DNA of 64,000 nt from CAYUQT01 sp964596165 (GCA_964596165.1 CAZQTW010000028.1:7461-71460); one strand, 5' to 3'; positions 14,798 to 24,466 are shown, counted from the stretch's first letter. The notes: generated by a model not told the origin, from the letters alone. A program made the numbers and translations.

Positions 14798-17623
14798 GTG
14801 ACGCATATCGCAAGAGGGGTGTTCTGCTGGGTCGTACTGGCGTCGGTCGGCGTCGCATCCGACGAACCGTTGTATGTGGCTCAGTCAAACGATATGGACC
14901 CCACGCTGCCCACGTCACAGCCCGGCGGGCGGTGGTACCACTGGCTGAGCACGGACCCGGCGGTCACCCACTTGGAAACGGGATTGGCGATCGATTCGGA
15001 CGAGTTCGCCGGCCGGGGCCAGCGCATCGATATGGCGGTCGACGTCCCGATCTCCGCCGTGCAGATCAAGATGAAACGGATCGGATCGCCCGGTCCCCTG
15101 CAGTGGCAGATCGGCTCGGCATGGGATCGTAAGGACCTGGGCCAAGGCGAAGTGCCCGCCGAACGAATCCGAGTTCACTACGAGCACTTCGTTACGCTGC
15201 CCATCCGCCCCACCCGCACGAAGCCGCTGTTCGTCCGGCTTCGGGCGACATCGGGCAACTGTCCCGACGATTACTACGCCGTCTACTGCACGTGGGCTCA
15301 GGCGCCTGCCGAAAAGACGGAGATCCGCGCGTACGAGGGCATTCGCAAGATTGGGATGATGTTTCGAATGCTCCGGCCGGATGCGCACGGAGCGGCGATG
15401 GAGGCGTCGGGCCGGCCGGTGATCGAGGGCGCGAGCATGATGACCCGCCTACTCACGGCGCAGCCGATGGCGGGTGTGCGGCCACTCATGCCCGGCGAAG
15501 AAGAGCCCTATGACTTCGTGGATCGACTGGCCGCGGGCATCGATCCGCGATGGGCAGGCTTGCCGCGTCCGGATGTTCGCCCGGAGCCCGGCGAGATCGC
15601 CCTTGCCGACGGCTGGCAGATCCGGGTGGCGACGGGACGCTCCCCGCAAGTCGAGACGGCCGTCGCCGATCTGCAGGCTTTCCTGCGGGATCGGATGAAG
15701 GTCGCCACGAGCATCGTCCGAGATGCGACCGTCTTGGCGACACCTCGGTCGATCACACTGACGCTGGGGCCGGGCCCTCAGGACGGTCCGCGCCGGCGGG
15801 GCGGTTACCGGATGTCGGCGGAGGGAGAACAGATTGCCATTCATGGCTATGACGCAGGTGGAGTCCTTCGCGGGGTGTGGTACCTGGAGGACCTGCTCGC
15901 GCTGCGCGGTGGGCCGTTTCTGCAACCCGGCGCCAGGACGCGAGAACCCCGCTACTCGCCGCGGGCCACCTGCTCGACGTGGGGGGGCCTCGGTGAGTTG
16001 GCCACCCCGGCGCCCGTCTACACCGATGCCCATCTGTCGTTGATCAGCCACTACGGCTACGATGCGATCTGGATGTGCTGGTTCCCCGGACCCGAACGCA
16101 CAAACGAGTTGCCGACCCGCATCGCACCCGGCCAGACACCGCGCGGGACCAGCTATCAGCCCTTCACGGCCAGGCTGCGCGAGCTGACCGAACGCGCGGA
16201 GCGGTACGACCTGGAAGTCGTGCTTCAGTACGCCGCCATGCATCCCGCCAACGAGTCCGAGCTTCGGGCGCTTCAGGACGAGGCCCGGCAACTCCTCCGC
16301 GACGTGCCGCGGATCCGAACGATCGTCCTGTTGGACGAGGGCATGGGCTCGATGACCCAGGGACTCGATGCCTGGGTGTCGACGTGCTCGCAATTGGCGC
16401 CGGCTTTCTGGGAGGTCCGGCCGGACGCTCGAGTGGTCGCCTGGACGTACACCTTCGGGGCGACGGCCGGAGCACCGGATCTACCGACCTACCAGCGGTA
16501 CGTCGACCGGTTGCTCAAGCTCGATCGCCGGATTGCGCTGATGGCCAACTTCGACAGTTGGTGGGCCCGCCGTCGCGATGGGCTGCTGCAAAACGCCTAC
16601 GACTACTGCTTGAGCCTCAAGGGGCCCGCGGACGATTACACCCGGACGGCTCAGGCCTTGCTCGCCGAGGCAAAGCGCGAGGGCAAGTCTCCTCGACCGC
16701 TCTGGGCCAAGATCGAGACCCGATTCAGCCAGGAATCGAACACGCAACCTGAGATTCCGTGCATGCAACGCTGGGCCCGGCGCTATCAGGCCGTCAACGA
16801 CTTCGGTCCGCCGCCGATCGAGGGAATGCTGTGCAATTGGTATCATCAGGGATTCCACCCGACGCCGGTGACCGAGTTGTTCGGTTGGCTCAGCTACACC
16901 GATCCGATGCCTTTGGAGGAGCTGTTGCGTGCGATTGCCCGCCGCGATTTCGGGCCGGGCCAGGAGGATTGGGTGCTGGCCGCGTGGGCCGATTTTTCCG
17001 AAGCGATCTGGCATTACCCCTTCTACTACAACCTGAGCTACACCATGAATGCGGGCTACGCCCAACCCTTCTGGCTGGACCCCAAAGCCCGTAACCCCCG
17101 CCCATGGCGTCGGGGATTCATCAATTCGTTGGAGGCGATGTCGATGAAGGCGACCGGCGAGGGACCGGGCTCGGGTCCGGAGAATCGCGCGCGGCTGGCC
17201 AAGCTCTACGAGCATTGGAGCGCCGGCCTGAAACAGTTGAGGCAGGCCGCCGATCGTGCGCCGGCGTCAGTAAAGGCGGAGGCCGAATCTCAGTGGCGCA
17301 CCGCCCGGTCATTCGGCGACAAGGCCGAGGTCACGCTCCGGCTGGTGCGCTGGCTCGATGCCCGCGGGCGATTCTACGCGGCCAAGAACCCTGTGGAGGC
17401 CGGGACTGCCTTGGACGAGTTGGAGCGCATCGGCCGCGAGGAGCTGGACGCCGCCCGGGCCGCCTTGCCACTCTACTTGCGCGATAGCCGCATGGGTCAT
17501 CTCAATCATGGCCGCGGGTGTTTCACCGCCGCCACGATCGAGTGGAAGATCGGCCTGTTGGAGCGAACGCTTTCGGAAGAATTGCCGGCGCTTCGGAAGA
17601 AGAGTATCCAGGCATCACCTTAA
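14798..17623 (+). CDS. Exported glycoside-hydrolase-like protein (GH20/GH67-type architecture)
   Basis: Large secreted protein (941 residues). An N-terminal signal peptide (THIARGVFCWVVLASVGVAS) is followed by a beta-sandwich region of about 240 residues, then a domain resembling the alpha-beta domain that precedes the barrel in GH20 and alpha-glucuronidases (VLRGVWYLEDLL at about 360-375), and a TIM-barrel-like region (YGYDAIWMCWFPG, VLLDEGMG) with a helical C-terminal part. The catalytic acids cannot be fixed by eye. GTG 14798 is chosen over an upstream ATG because GGAGAG lies at the right spacing and the signal peptide begins there. A role in polysaccharide breakdown is inferred. Confidence 0.7.
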   Translation: MTHIARGVFCWVVLASVGVASDEPLYVAQSNDMDPTLPTSQPGGRWYHWLSTDPAVTHLETGLAIDSDEFAGRGQRIDMAVDVPISAVQIKMKRIGSPGPLQWQIGSAWDRKDLGQGEVPAERIRVHYEHFVTLPIRPTRTKPLFVRLRATSGNCPDDYYAVYCTWAQAPAEKTEIRAYEGIRKIGMMFRMLRPDAHGAAMEASGRPVIEGASMMTRLLTAQPMAGVRPLMPGEEEPYDFVDRLAAGIDPRWAGLPRPDVRPEPGEIALADGWQIRVATGRSPQVETAVADLQAFLRDRMKVATSIVRDATVLATPRSITLTLGPGPQDGPRRRGGYRMSAEGEQIAIHGYDAGGVLRGVWYLEDLLALRGGPFLQPGARTREPRYSPRATCSTWGGLGELATPAPVYTDAHLSLISHYGYDAIWMCWFPGPERTNELPTRIAPGQTPRGTSYQPFTARLRELTERAERYDLEVVLQYAAMHPANESELRALQDEARQLLRDVPRIRTIVLLDEGMGSMTQGLDAWVSTCSQLAPAFWEVRPDARVVAWTYTFGATAGAPDLPTYQRYVDRLLKLDRRIALMANFDSWWARRRDGLLQNAYDYCLSLKGPADDYTRTAQALLAEAKREGKSPRPLWAKIETRFSQESNTQPEIPCMQRWARRYQAVNDFGPPPIEGMLCNWYHQGFHPTPVTELFGWLSYTDPMPLEELLRAIARRDFGPGQEDWVLAAWADFSEAIWHYPFYYNLSYTMNAGYAQPFWLDPKARNPRPWRRGFINSLEAMSMKATGEGPGSGPENRARLAKLYEHWSAGLKQLRQAADRAPASVKAEAESQWRTARSFGDKAEVTLRLVRWLDARGRFYAAKNPVEAGTALDELERIGREELDAARAALPLYLRDSRMGHLNHGRGCFTAATIEWKIGLLERTLSEELPALRKKSIQASP

Positions 17624-17678
17624 GCGCACCGTGTGCGGCATTGCCCGCATACGGTCGGATGGACAACCCACGGCTGAA

Positions 17679-18905
17679 TCAGCGAGATAGAAAGTCCTTC
17701 CAGGAGCAGTTGTGAATCCCCCGGCGTAGCTGAAAACTGCCCGGACTCCGAGAGACAATGACCGATGTGCGCACAAGCCTACCCAACTCTCTTGTTGCTC
17801 GGACGAGTCCGTCCGCATGCTTTGGGAAGATGGTTGCCGCGCTCTTAACCTCAATGAGGTTGAGTTTGTCACCGATCTCCACCAGCAAATCGACTTCGAG
17901 GCCATCGCGCGTGCGAAGGTAATACAGGGACGGCAATTGGCCGAAATGGAGAAATCGTTTCCAGAAGTCGGTGACAACAAAGGTCTCGAACAGATGGGGA
18001 AAATGAGGACTGTTCAGTAGCGCCGACGGATCACGTAGGCCCAACAGATAGCAGGCCAAGGCCGTGTCGTTGAAGTACAACTTCGGGCTCTTGATCAGAC
18101 GCTTGCCGATGTTCCTGTAATAGGGATAGAGGAGAAGGATCTGGTATCCGGCTTCCAACAGAGAGAGCCAACGGTTCGTGGTGGTCACCGAAACCCCGAT
18201 CTCTCGTGCCAATTCCGAGACATTCAGGATCTGGCCGGTTCGGGTCGCGCACAACCGGAGAAATCGCAGAAATTGGCTGAGGTCGCCCACTTGCGAGAGA
18301 TTGCGTATATCGCGCTCCAAGTAAGTCGCCACGTAGGAGCCGCACCAGATATCTTTGTCCACGGAGGGACGACTTGCGGGTTGTGGATAGTGCCCTCGAA
18401 GCAAGGTATTGGCAATCGACGGAAGCTTGCCTCGAGGCGTGTTGATCTCTCCCATACGGCCTAACAGAGATGCCACGTCTACGGACTGTTTCCCCTGGCC
18501 AATCCGCTCGGCGAAGGAGAAAGGCAGAAGCGTGAGGACGGCGGCTCTTCCCGCGAGCGATTCGCTGACGCCGTGCATCAGCGAGAAGTTCTGCGATCCC
18601 GTCAGCACCCACTGCCCCGGCTTTCGGTGTGCGTCTATCTTGGTTTTGATGTACGGCAGAAGGCCCGGCACGTACTGAATCTCGTCCAGGATGACCGGAC
18701 CGGTGCATGCGTCGAGAAACCCGCGTGGGTCCTCGCGGGCTCGGGCTCGGGTATCGGGATCTTCGAGGTTGACGTAGTGGTGCGTCTGCCGAAGCAATTG
18801 CCGAACCAGAGTTGTCTTGCCGGACTGCCTCGGTCCCGTTACCACGATGGCGGGAAAAGACCTTCCCGCCCGCTGAATAACCTTGGATAGAATGCGATGT
18901 TTCAT
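17679..18905 (-). CDS. AAA ATPase with DUF4143 domain
   Basis: ATP-binding protein of 408 residues in the widespread AAA_14/DUF4143 family. Walker A GPRQSGKTTLVRQLL is at about residues 24-38 and Walker B GPVILDEIQYVP at about 70-80. The C-terminal half contains a winged-helix-like segment (ELAREIGVSVTTTNRWLSLLEAGY) and a nuclease-like block EVDLLVE...LIEVKS resembling the PD-(D/E)XK core. Cellular role is unsettled for the family. The gene is flanked by decayed genes, and its upstream region is AT-rich, consistent with an acquired accessory gene. Confidence 0.88.
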   Translation of the reverse strand: MKHRILSKVIQRAGRSFPAIVVTGPRQSGKTTLVRQLLRQTHHYVNLEDPDTRARAREDPRGFLDACTGPVILDEIQYVPGLLPYIKTKIDAHRKPGQWVLTGSQNFSLMHGVSESLAGRAAVLTLLPFSFAERIGQGKQSVDVASLLGRMGEINTPRGKLPSIANTLLRGHYPQPASRPSVDKDIWCGSYVATYLERDIRNLSQVGDLSQFLRFLRLCATRTGQILNVSELAREIGVSVTTTNRWLSLLEAGYQILLLYPYYRNIGKRLIKSPKLYFNDTALACYLLGLRDPSALLNSPHFPHLFETFVVTDFWKRFLHFGQLPSLYYLRTRDGLEVDLLVEIGDKLNLIEVKSAATIFPKHADGLVRATRELGRLVRTSVIVSRSPGSFQLRRGIHNCSWKDFLSR

Positions 18906-18927
18906 TGCCCGCGAGCATAGGGCTTCC

Positions 18928-18950
18928 GATTTAATATTTCAAGTTAAATC
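18928..18950 (-). promoter_or_regulatory. AT-rich inverted repeat upstream of the DUF4143 ATPase
   Basis: GATTTAA (18928-18934) and TTAAATC (18944-18950) form a perfect 7-bp inverted repeat with a 9-bp spacer, ending 22 bp before the ATG at 18905. Its place suggests an operator overlapping the promoter. Confidence 0.45.
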
Positions 18951-18994
18951 TGCGGGGTATCCATTGGTCGTCTCGTCTCAGGTCGGACCTGCCC

Positions 18995-19972
18995 TTGCGA
19001 GGCGTTCGCCCGGTCAGCGTCTGTCAGGCGCGACGGCCCGCGTTCTGTCCCACGTGCATGTACCGCCACATGTCTCGCGCCGCGACCAAGCCGGTCTCAT
19101 CATGCCTCCGCCATTTCGGCACGTCCTGGGTGTTGATCTCACAGGACAAGGCCGCGTGTGTCATGGACTACGGGAGTGCCGACGTCGTGCGGCGAACACG
19201 CGAACTCGTCGATCGCGGTGAAGTGAGATCGATCGAGGGACTGTGGATTACGCACTACCACGACGATCACGTGGACTTCGTCCCCGAGTTTCTGGAGGCA
19301 TTCCAATGCCCGTGCATCACGGACGGCGCGGTGGCGCAAGTCATCACGGATCCGCTCGCTTGGCGGCTGCCGTGCTTTTCGCCGAAGAAGGCGCAAGTGG
19401 ACCGAGTTACGTGTAACGGCGAGTCGTGGCGATGGCACGAGTTCAAGATGACCGCGTACCACTTGCCGGCACAAACACTCTATCACTCGGGCTTGCTCGT
19501 GGAGGGACAGAGGACTCGAATGCTCTTTGTCGGCGATTCGTTCACACCCGCCGGCATCGAGGACTATTGCGCGCAGAATCGGTGCTGGCTCGGACGCGAC
19601 GTGGGGTTCGACCGTTGCATCGTGCTGATCGAAGAGGTGAAGCCGATACACCTCTTCAACTGCCACGTGGACAAGGCATTGGCGTTCACGGCCGACGAGT
19701 GCCGCTTCATGCGGGCCAATCTCGCCCGGCGGGAAGAGACGTTCGGCCTGCTCGTCGCATGGGACCACGCCAACGACGGGACGGACGATTCGTGGGTCCG
19801 CTGCTACCCCTACGAGCAACGGGTCGAGGCAGGCGACATGTTCTATCCCAGCGATGTTGTCTTTCCCTCGCAGATCTCCGACTACAACGCCTACTTCGCG
19901 AAGGTCATTACGAAAATTGGCCAAAGGAACAGCGCGTGTTCCCTGACCCGATCATTCTCTCGGTTACTGTAA
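18995..19972 (+). pseudogene. Truncated and frameshifted MBL-fold hydrolase
   Basis: Metallo-beta-lactamase-fold remnant. The zinc motif THYHDDHVDF (HxHxDH type), the strand MLFVGDSF and a later NCHVD histidine are clear. The MBL core begins at about LRHFGTSWVLISQDKAACVMDYGS, with only a low-quality, cysteine-rich stretch before it, so the usual N-terminus seems lost. Near 19915 the frame turns to nonsense, while the next plus frame reads KEQRVFPDPIILSVTVTNRW, a natural continuation. Loss of both ends and an internal frameshift point to a pseudogene. Confidence 0.6.
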
Positions 19973-20636
19973 CCAACCGCTGGCTCAATCGCGTCGAAAA
20001 ACAGGTGTTCATTCAGATAGGGTGCCCTTCGCTGCCGGGCTGCTTCAATCTCCGCGGGGCGATAGCCGCAGTTCGGCAGTCCACTCAGGAACAACCATTG
20101 ATCCGAGGCATGCAAGCCAAGGAATGCCCATACGGCTTCCCCAGCGGTTGGGTGTGTCTACGACTCATCAAGCCAAGAGGTCTTTGACCTCGCCCGCATC
20201 CGTATCGACCCAGTGGGTGATCGCGATCACCCAGCAAGGTCCCACAACCCCTGAGGGCCGAGCGAGTTGAGATGCTACTTCAACCGGTTCAGGTCTTTCC
20301 ACAACGGGCATTGTGCGCCCATCCCGTTGGGCGGAGCAAATCCATCAACGCACAGATGCTTCCGCTCGGGCTGCGAGAGATAGGAGAAGCTCCATGGTCG
20401 AAGACGAATGGCCAGACCATGTCGTCTGTGGAGAGACGGTGAGGAATGTCGCGCATCGAAGCAGACAGCAGTCCCGACAATCTGGCGGCCAAGCCGACTC
20501 CCCATCGGAGCGCATCCTGCGGGCATCGAATCCCAAGGGAGCCTGTTCGAGGGGCATGGCTGGTCCCCGGATCGAGGCTTGGCAAGGGCCTTTCACACTT
20601 CGGGCCGTGGACAATCCGAGTGATCGCTTCCGATGC
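19973..20636. other. Region of decayed gene fragments
   Basis: No intact gene. The first bases continue the frameshifted MBL gene. Around 20275-20585 a minus-strand protein can be read across a frame change: RDIPHRLSTDDMVWPFVFD in one frame joins SFSYLSQPERKHLCVDGFAP in another and ends at 20275. A perfect 20-bp palindrome centred on TCGCGA lies at 20214-20233. The region separates the MBL remnant from the toxin-antitoxin pair. Confidence 0.45.
20278..20585 (-). pseudogene. Frameshifted C-terminal gene fragment
   Basis: Two minus-strand frames give adjacent, protein-like sequence. One reads up to MVWPFVFDHGAS; the other continues as FSYLSQPERKHLCVDGFAP and ends in PLWKDLNRLK before a stop. 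A one-base shift near 20392 would join them. The family is not recognised and no start is visible. Confidence 0.35.
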
Positions 20637-21011
20637 CTATGTCCTATGTTTGATCGACATCGCCCGGCAGCGAAGGCCGGGTACGGCCGCGAGCCTTGCA
20701 TCATTACTCAGAAGTTCGGCACCCAGAGCAATGGCAGTTGCGGCAATAATTGCGTCGGGTACCCTGAGCCGATGCCGACGGCGGAGGGCGATGGCGGCCT
20801 CCTTGACCTGAGGCGTCAGTCCGATGACCGAAACCGAGTTGAGAAACGCTCGTATACTTGCCTCACCACGTGTGTCCAGCTTCTCGTGGGAAAGCAGCTC
20901 AATCTCGGACATCACAGAAACACAGAGACCGGGGGGCTCGAGCAGTTCCTGTAACCGGCCCTCCAAGAAGTAGATGACGATATTTGTGTCCAGGACCCTC
21001 ACGAACCCCAT
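20637..21011 (-). CDS. PIN-domain toxin, VapC family
   Basis: Predicted Mg-dependent ribonuclease toxin of 124 residues. The PIN acidic residues are visible: D in VLDTNIVIYFLEG near residue 8, E in VSVMSEIELLS, D in RVPDAIIAATA and D in LLSNDARLA. Length and layout are standard. It overlaps the upstream antitoxin gene by 13 bp, the usual arrangement. It lies beside decayed DNA in an accessory region. Confidence 0.92.
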   Translation of the reverse strand: MGFVRVLDTNIVIYFLEGRLQELLEPPGLCVSVMSEIELLSHEKLDTRGEASIRAFLNSVSVIGLTPQVKEAAIALRRRHRLRVPDAIIAATAIALGAELLSNDARLAAVPGLRCRAMSIKHRT

Positions 21012-21217
21012 TCCTCTCGCACCCGACGTTGATACTCAACGCCATCCTCCCCCCAATCCAAGGTGCCGATGAAGCGATGCAGTTCGGTGGCTTTGGGTTG
21101 TTCTGCACTGGAAAGGACTCTTTCGATCTGAAGCCAATCGGCGTAGTCTATCTGCACCGCAATGGGGTTGTTTTGCTCATCAGTCAGGATCTTCTTGTGA
21201 ATGTGGTCCATCGACAT
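20999..21217 (-). CDS. Antitoxin partner of the PIN toxin
   Basis: Small acidic protein of 72 residues (or 70 from the second ATG) placed directly before the VapC gene and overlapping it. The sequence shows a short beta-rich start (KKILTDEQNNPIAVQIDYADW) and an acidic helical C-terminus rich in E and R that would wrap the toxin. The N-terminus resembles small antitoxins that accompany PIN proteins, but the DNA-binding fold is not clear. Assignment rests mainly on gene order. Confidence 0.8.
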   Translation of the reverse strand: MSMDHIHKKILTDEQNNPIAVQIDYADWLQIERVLSSAEQPKATELHRFIGTLDWGEDGVEYQRRVREEWGS

Positions 21218-21305
21218 CTCTCGAAAATAGAGCTGCTAATTCATTGTATCGACACAGCATCCTTAAAGGCCAGCGGTACCAGTCCGTTCTCAATGCTGCC
21301 GCGCC

Positions 21306-22736
21306 TCACGCCTCGGCGATCATCTCGATCGACTTGAACTTGCAGAACCGCTTGAGATCGCGAGTGATGTCGCCGTAGCACGTGATGCGGTGCAGGCCGT
21401 TCGTCCAGTTCTGCCAGAGCTTGTCGATGTCGCCGTCGACCTTCACCGTGATCTTCGTACGGCAGCCGCGGTCGGTGTCGGGCGTGTCGACGATGTCGCC
21501 CGTGAACCAGATCAGCGACTTCGTGCCGATCAGCCGGGCCTGCGTGACCTTCTGCCCCTTCCGCATGAACACCTGCGGTACCGCGCCTTCCTGTCGTTCC
21601 ATGATGCACCGCAGGTTGTAGGGAGCAGCCTCGCCGTTCGGGCCGTCCATCTTGGTGGTGCCCAGGCAGTGGGCCAGGATGATCGTCCCGTTCGACGTGT
21701 CCACCGTCGGGTCGCTGATGAAGCCGGGCTTGCCGACCAGCCCCTGAAACAGGATGTGCGTCAGGGCCGACTCCATGTCCGACTCGCAGATCCCGCCGAG
21801 CCCCATGTTGTTCATCCGCACGTGGCTGATGCACGGGAACGCCGGAAGCTGCCGGTACATGCTTCCGTAACAGTCCACGGTTGTGACGGTGGCCTCTTCC
21901 TCGTCCAGAATCCGTTGGAGGGCCAGCGCCAGCTTGGCCGAACGGAAGATCTCGTCCTTCGACGGCTCGACGATCTTGGTCGCCCCGGCGATCCACCGGT
22001 CGGCCTCGGCCTGCGCATCCTTGTCGTCGATCGTGTTGTACGTGTCGAGGACGCGCCGGCGATCGATCGTCTTGATTTCCGTCCCGTATTTCTCCTTCAC
22101 CGCCTTGGCGCGTTCCTCGGGATACGGATTGGCCGTCACGTTCAAGATCTTGGCCTCGCGCATGTGGTGAATCGCGCGGAACGGCCGGACCACGACGGCC
22201 AACTGATTCGTGTCACTGGTCAGCATGCAATCGAGCATCGCCCCGACCTTCGATTTCTGGATCGCGCCGAAGCCGCTCCATTCATGACCCGAGTACGGCG
22301 CGGCGAACAGCATGGTCGGCCGGCCCATCGCAAGGATCTCGGTCAACATCGGCATGACGCCCATCGAGACGTGGATGAGTAAGACGCCGTCGACGTCGCC
22401 CAGCTTCTCCTTCAGGCCGCGGGTCTGATCGGGTGAGGTGATCAACTCGTTGGCGACGAATTCGACGTCCGCCAGTTCCTTGCCCATCCGCGCGAATTCA
22501 CCCTCGTATTTCTGCATCTCGGCGTTGATGTCCATCTTCGGCGTCGGCCAGTGGGCGTTCGGCTTGCCAAGATACAACTTGGCCACTCGAACCTTCGACT
22601 TGCGGCACCCCGGACTGATGAGCGGTGTCGGGTTGGCCTGTGCGGCCCACGCCGATAGGCTTGGAATTCCAAAATACAGCGCTCCGCCCGCGAATGTGAT
22701 CTGAAGAAACTCTCTCCGATCGAATGTGCCGGCCAT
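21306..22736 (-). CDS. Tat-exported L-fucose isomerase-like protein
   Basis: Homolog of the FucI/AraA sugar isomerase fold (476 residues). The mature part has the alternating strand/helix pattern of that family (VDGVLLIHVSMGVMPML, RPTMLFAAPYSGHEWSGFGAI) and a C-terminal region with THILFQGLVGKPGF and VDTSNGTIILAHC. ATG 22736 with GGAGG upstream begins a Tat signal: FDRREFLQITFAGGALYFG. Cytoplasmic isomerases lack this, so the protein is probably exported and may not be a classical isomerase. The catalytic acids could not be confirmed by eye. Confidence 0.75.
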   Translation of the reverse strand: MAGTFDRREFLQITFAGGALYFGIPSLSAWAAQANPTPLISPGCRKSKVRVAKLYLGKPNAHWPTPKMDINAEMQKYEGEFARMGKELADVEFVANELITSPDQTRGLKEKLGDVDGVLLIHVSMGVMPMLTEILAMGRPTMLFAAPYSGHEWSGFGAIQKSKVGAMLDCMLTSDTNQLAVVVRPFRAIHHMREAKILNVTANPYPEERAKAVKEKYGTEIKTIDRRRVLDTYNTIDDKDAQAEADRWIAGATKIVEPSKDEIFRSAKLALALQRILDEEEATVTTVDCYGSMYRQLPAFPCISHVRMNNMGLGGICESDMESALTHILFQGLVGKPGFISDPTVDTSNGTIILAHCLGTTKMDGPNGEAAPYNLRCIMERQEGAVPQVFMRKGQKVTQARLIGTKSLIWFTGDIVDTPDTDRGCRTKITVKVDGDIDKLWQNWTNGLHRITCYGDITRDLKRFCKFKSIEMIAEA

Positions 22737-22830
22737 GACAGCCTCCTTCGAATGAATGATCTGACAGAGCGACTCCATCATATCCTACGGATCAGACGGG
22801 GAGTAGGGGACGATCTCTCGCAAACAACAC

Positions 22831-22870
22831 GTGCCACGAACCCCACCCCAGTGGGTGAGGCCCGTGGCAC
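22831..22870 (-). terminator. Stem-loop terminator after the Spy-like gene
   Basis: GTGCCACG (22831-22838) pairs with CGTGGCAC (22863-22870) around an inner CCCAC/GTGGG stem. Read on the minus strand, the hairpin is followed by a moderately T-rich stretch, GTGTTGTTTG. It ends the gene at 22914-24242. Confidence 0.5.
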
Positions 22871-22913
22871 TCTTCCGTTCAATCGGTCGCTCGACTGCCG
22901 GCGATACGGGACT

Positions 22914-24242
22914 TCAGCGACCAAGACCGCCGGGCTCACGCGATCGCCCGTCGTCGCTCCCGTGCGTATGGAGCTCGCCACCCACGCCGCCCGAACGATC
23001 AAGCCCTCCTCTCATCCGATCGCTCCTGCGCCCGTCTCTGTCACTGCGACCAAACCGACCGCCCATGAACGGGCTTGAGGGGACCTGCATCTTCTCAAGC
23101 GCTTCCTTCTGTTCGGGCCGGAGCAGGTTGACAATCTGCTGTGAAACCTGCTCATCCAGCCGGGCGCGGGCATCTTCGTCGTCTCGAGTCTCGCGAAGTT
23201 GTCGGTAATACTCCGAGCGAATCCGGCTCATCTCCGTCATCTGCTGCTGGTCCAACCGATTGTTGGTGTTGTTCAACTGCATCAGGGCGAACTGAAGGGC
23301 GCGGGGGTTCTTCATGTCGACCGGAACGCTGCCGGCGGTTGCCCCGCCGCCCATCCTGGCGTGGACCGCCCGCAGTTCCTTCTCCTGCTCGTCGTCAAGC
23401 ACCATCAACACCTGATCCATCAGACGCTTCTGCACCATCTTCTCCTCTTCGGGCGACATCTTCTGACCCATCTGGGTGCGACGCTGCATATCGTCGTCGT
23501 GCTGCTTCTTGAGTTGGTCCAGTTGCGTCTTTTGGAACGGTTGGAGCTTTACCTGTTCGAGACACTGGAACAGAACCTTAGGATCTTCCAGTGGCGGAGG
23601 GGCCCCGCCGGCTTCCGAAGGGCGAAGCATACGCCGGAACTGGATCTTCTGTCCTTCGTTCAGGACCTTCTCGATCTCTTCGATGAGCTGTTCACGCATC
23701 TCTCGCTCTTCATCCGAAACGTCCGTGCGGAACTCCCGGAGTTTGCCGAGGATCTCCGCCGCTCGTTGGACGTCGCGAGATTGGCGGGCCATTTTCAGTT
23801 CCTGCTCCAGCCGCTCCTTTTCCATCTGATTCTGGTTGCCTTGCGATTTCTTTCGCAAATCGTCGACAGCGGCCTCATACTCGCGGAAGATCTGTTCCAC
23901 CTCGTCTTTCTGCTTCCATTCGAGCTTGAGTTCCTTTTCCAGGATCCTCGGGTCGAGGACTTTCGTATTGATCTCCTGTCCCCGACCGCCGCCAAAGCCC
24001 CGCACGTCGACGTTTCCGGACCGACGGTCCTGATCGGAACCCAGCCGCATCGGAGCCCCCCCCGGAGCGGGCGCACCAAGTGGCGCAGGCGGTGGGCTTG
24101 CGTCATGTCGGCTGTCGCCGATCATCGGCGGACCTGACGATCCCCGGCTGTCCCCCAGTCGAGGCGGATTCGTTTGTTGAGCGAGGGCCGACCCGACGAC
24201 CATCATTCCCAGCACCATACCGATTAGCACATACCGTCTCAT
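22914..24242 (-). CDS. Exported Spy/CpxP-like helical protein
   Basis: Secreted, highly charged protein of 442 residues. A signal peptide (MRRYVLIGMVLGMMVVGSALAQ) precedes a Pro/Gly-rich stretch and a long helical region with repeated E, K, Q and R runs such as MEKERLEQELKMARQSRDVQRAAE, resembling the LTxxQ-type helices of Spy/CpxP. The C-terminus is Arg/Gly/Ser-rich. It is a paralog of the gene at 24535-25569. ATG 24242 sits 6 nt after GGAGG; an upstream GTG is less well placed. A periplasmic chaperone or metal-stress role is only inferred. Confidence 0.65.
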   Translation of the reverse strand: MRRYVLIGMVLGMMVVGSALAQQTNPPRLGDSRGSSGPPMIGDSRHDASPPPAPLGAPAPGGAPMRLGSDQDRRSGNVDVRGFGGGRGQEINTKVLDPRILEKELKLEWKQKDEVEQIFREYEAAVDDLRKKSQGNQNQMEKERLEQELKMARQSRDVQRAAEILGKLREFRTDVSDEEREMREQLIEEIEKVLNEGQKIQFRRMLRPSEAGGAPPPLEDPKVLFQCLEQVKLQPFQKTQLDQLKKQHDDDMQRRTQMGQKMSPEEEKMVQKRLMDQVLMVLDDEQEKELRAVHARMGGGATAGSVPVDMKNPRALQFALMQLNNTNNRLDQQQMTEMSRIRSEYYRQLRETRDDEDARARLDEQVSQQIVNLLRPEQKEALEKMQVPSSPFMGGRFGRSDRDGRRSDRMRGGLDRSGGVGGELHTHGSDDGRSREPGGLGR

Positions 24243-24437
24243 CACTCGCCTCCACAGTCATTCGAGCCTGTTACGGGAAGCGCCAATCCCCGTTTCGCCC
24301 GCGACAGGCACCCAGGGTCACCCCATTGCAGGCCATCGACGGCCGGTCGTCACGCGCGCCACAACCGGCCCACAGAGACATTATACTGCCCCAAGCTAAT
24401 CAGGGTGGCAAGCCTTTCGGGGGTACAACAGACGGGC

Positions 24438-24466
24438 GGGGCGACGGGAGCTTGCCCCGTCGTCCC
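24438..24466 (-). terminator. GC-rich stem-loop after the second Spy-like gene
   Basis: An 11-bp stem with one G-U pair (24438-24448 with 24456-24466) and a 7-nt loop lies about 70 bp beyond the stop codon of the minus-strand gene ending at 24535. Only a weak T-rich stretch follows, so terminator function is tentative. Confidence 0.4.
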
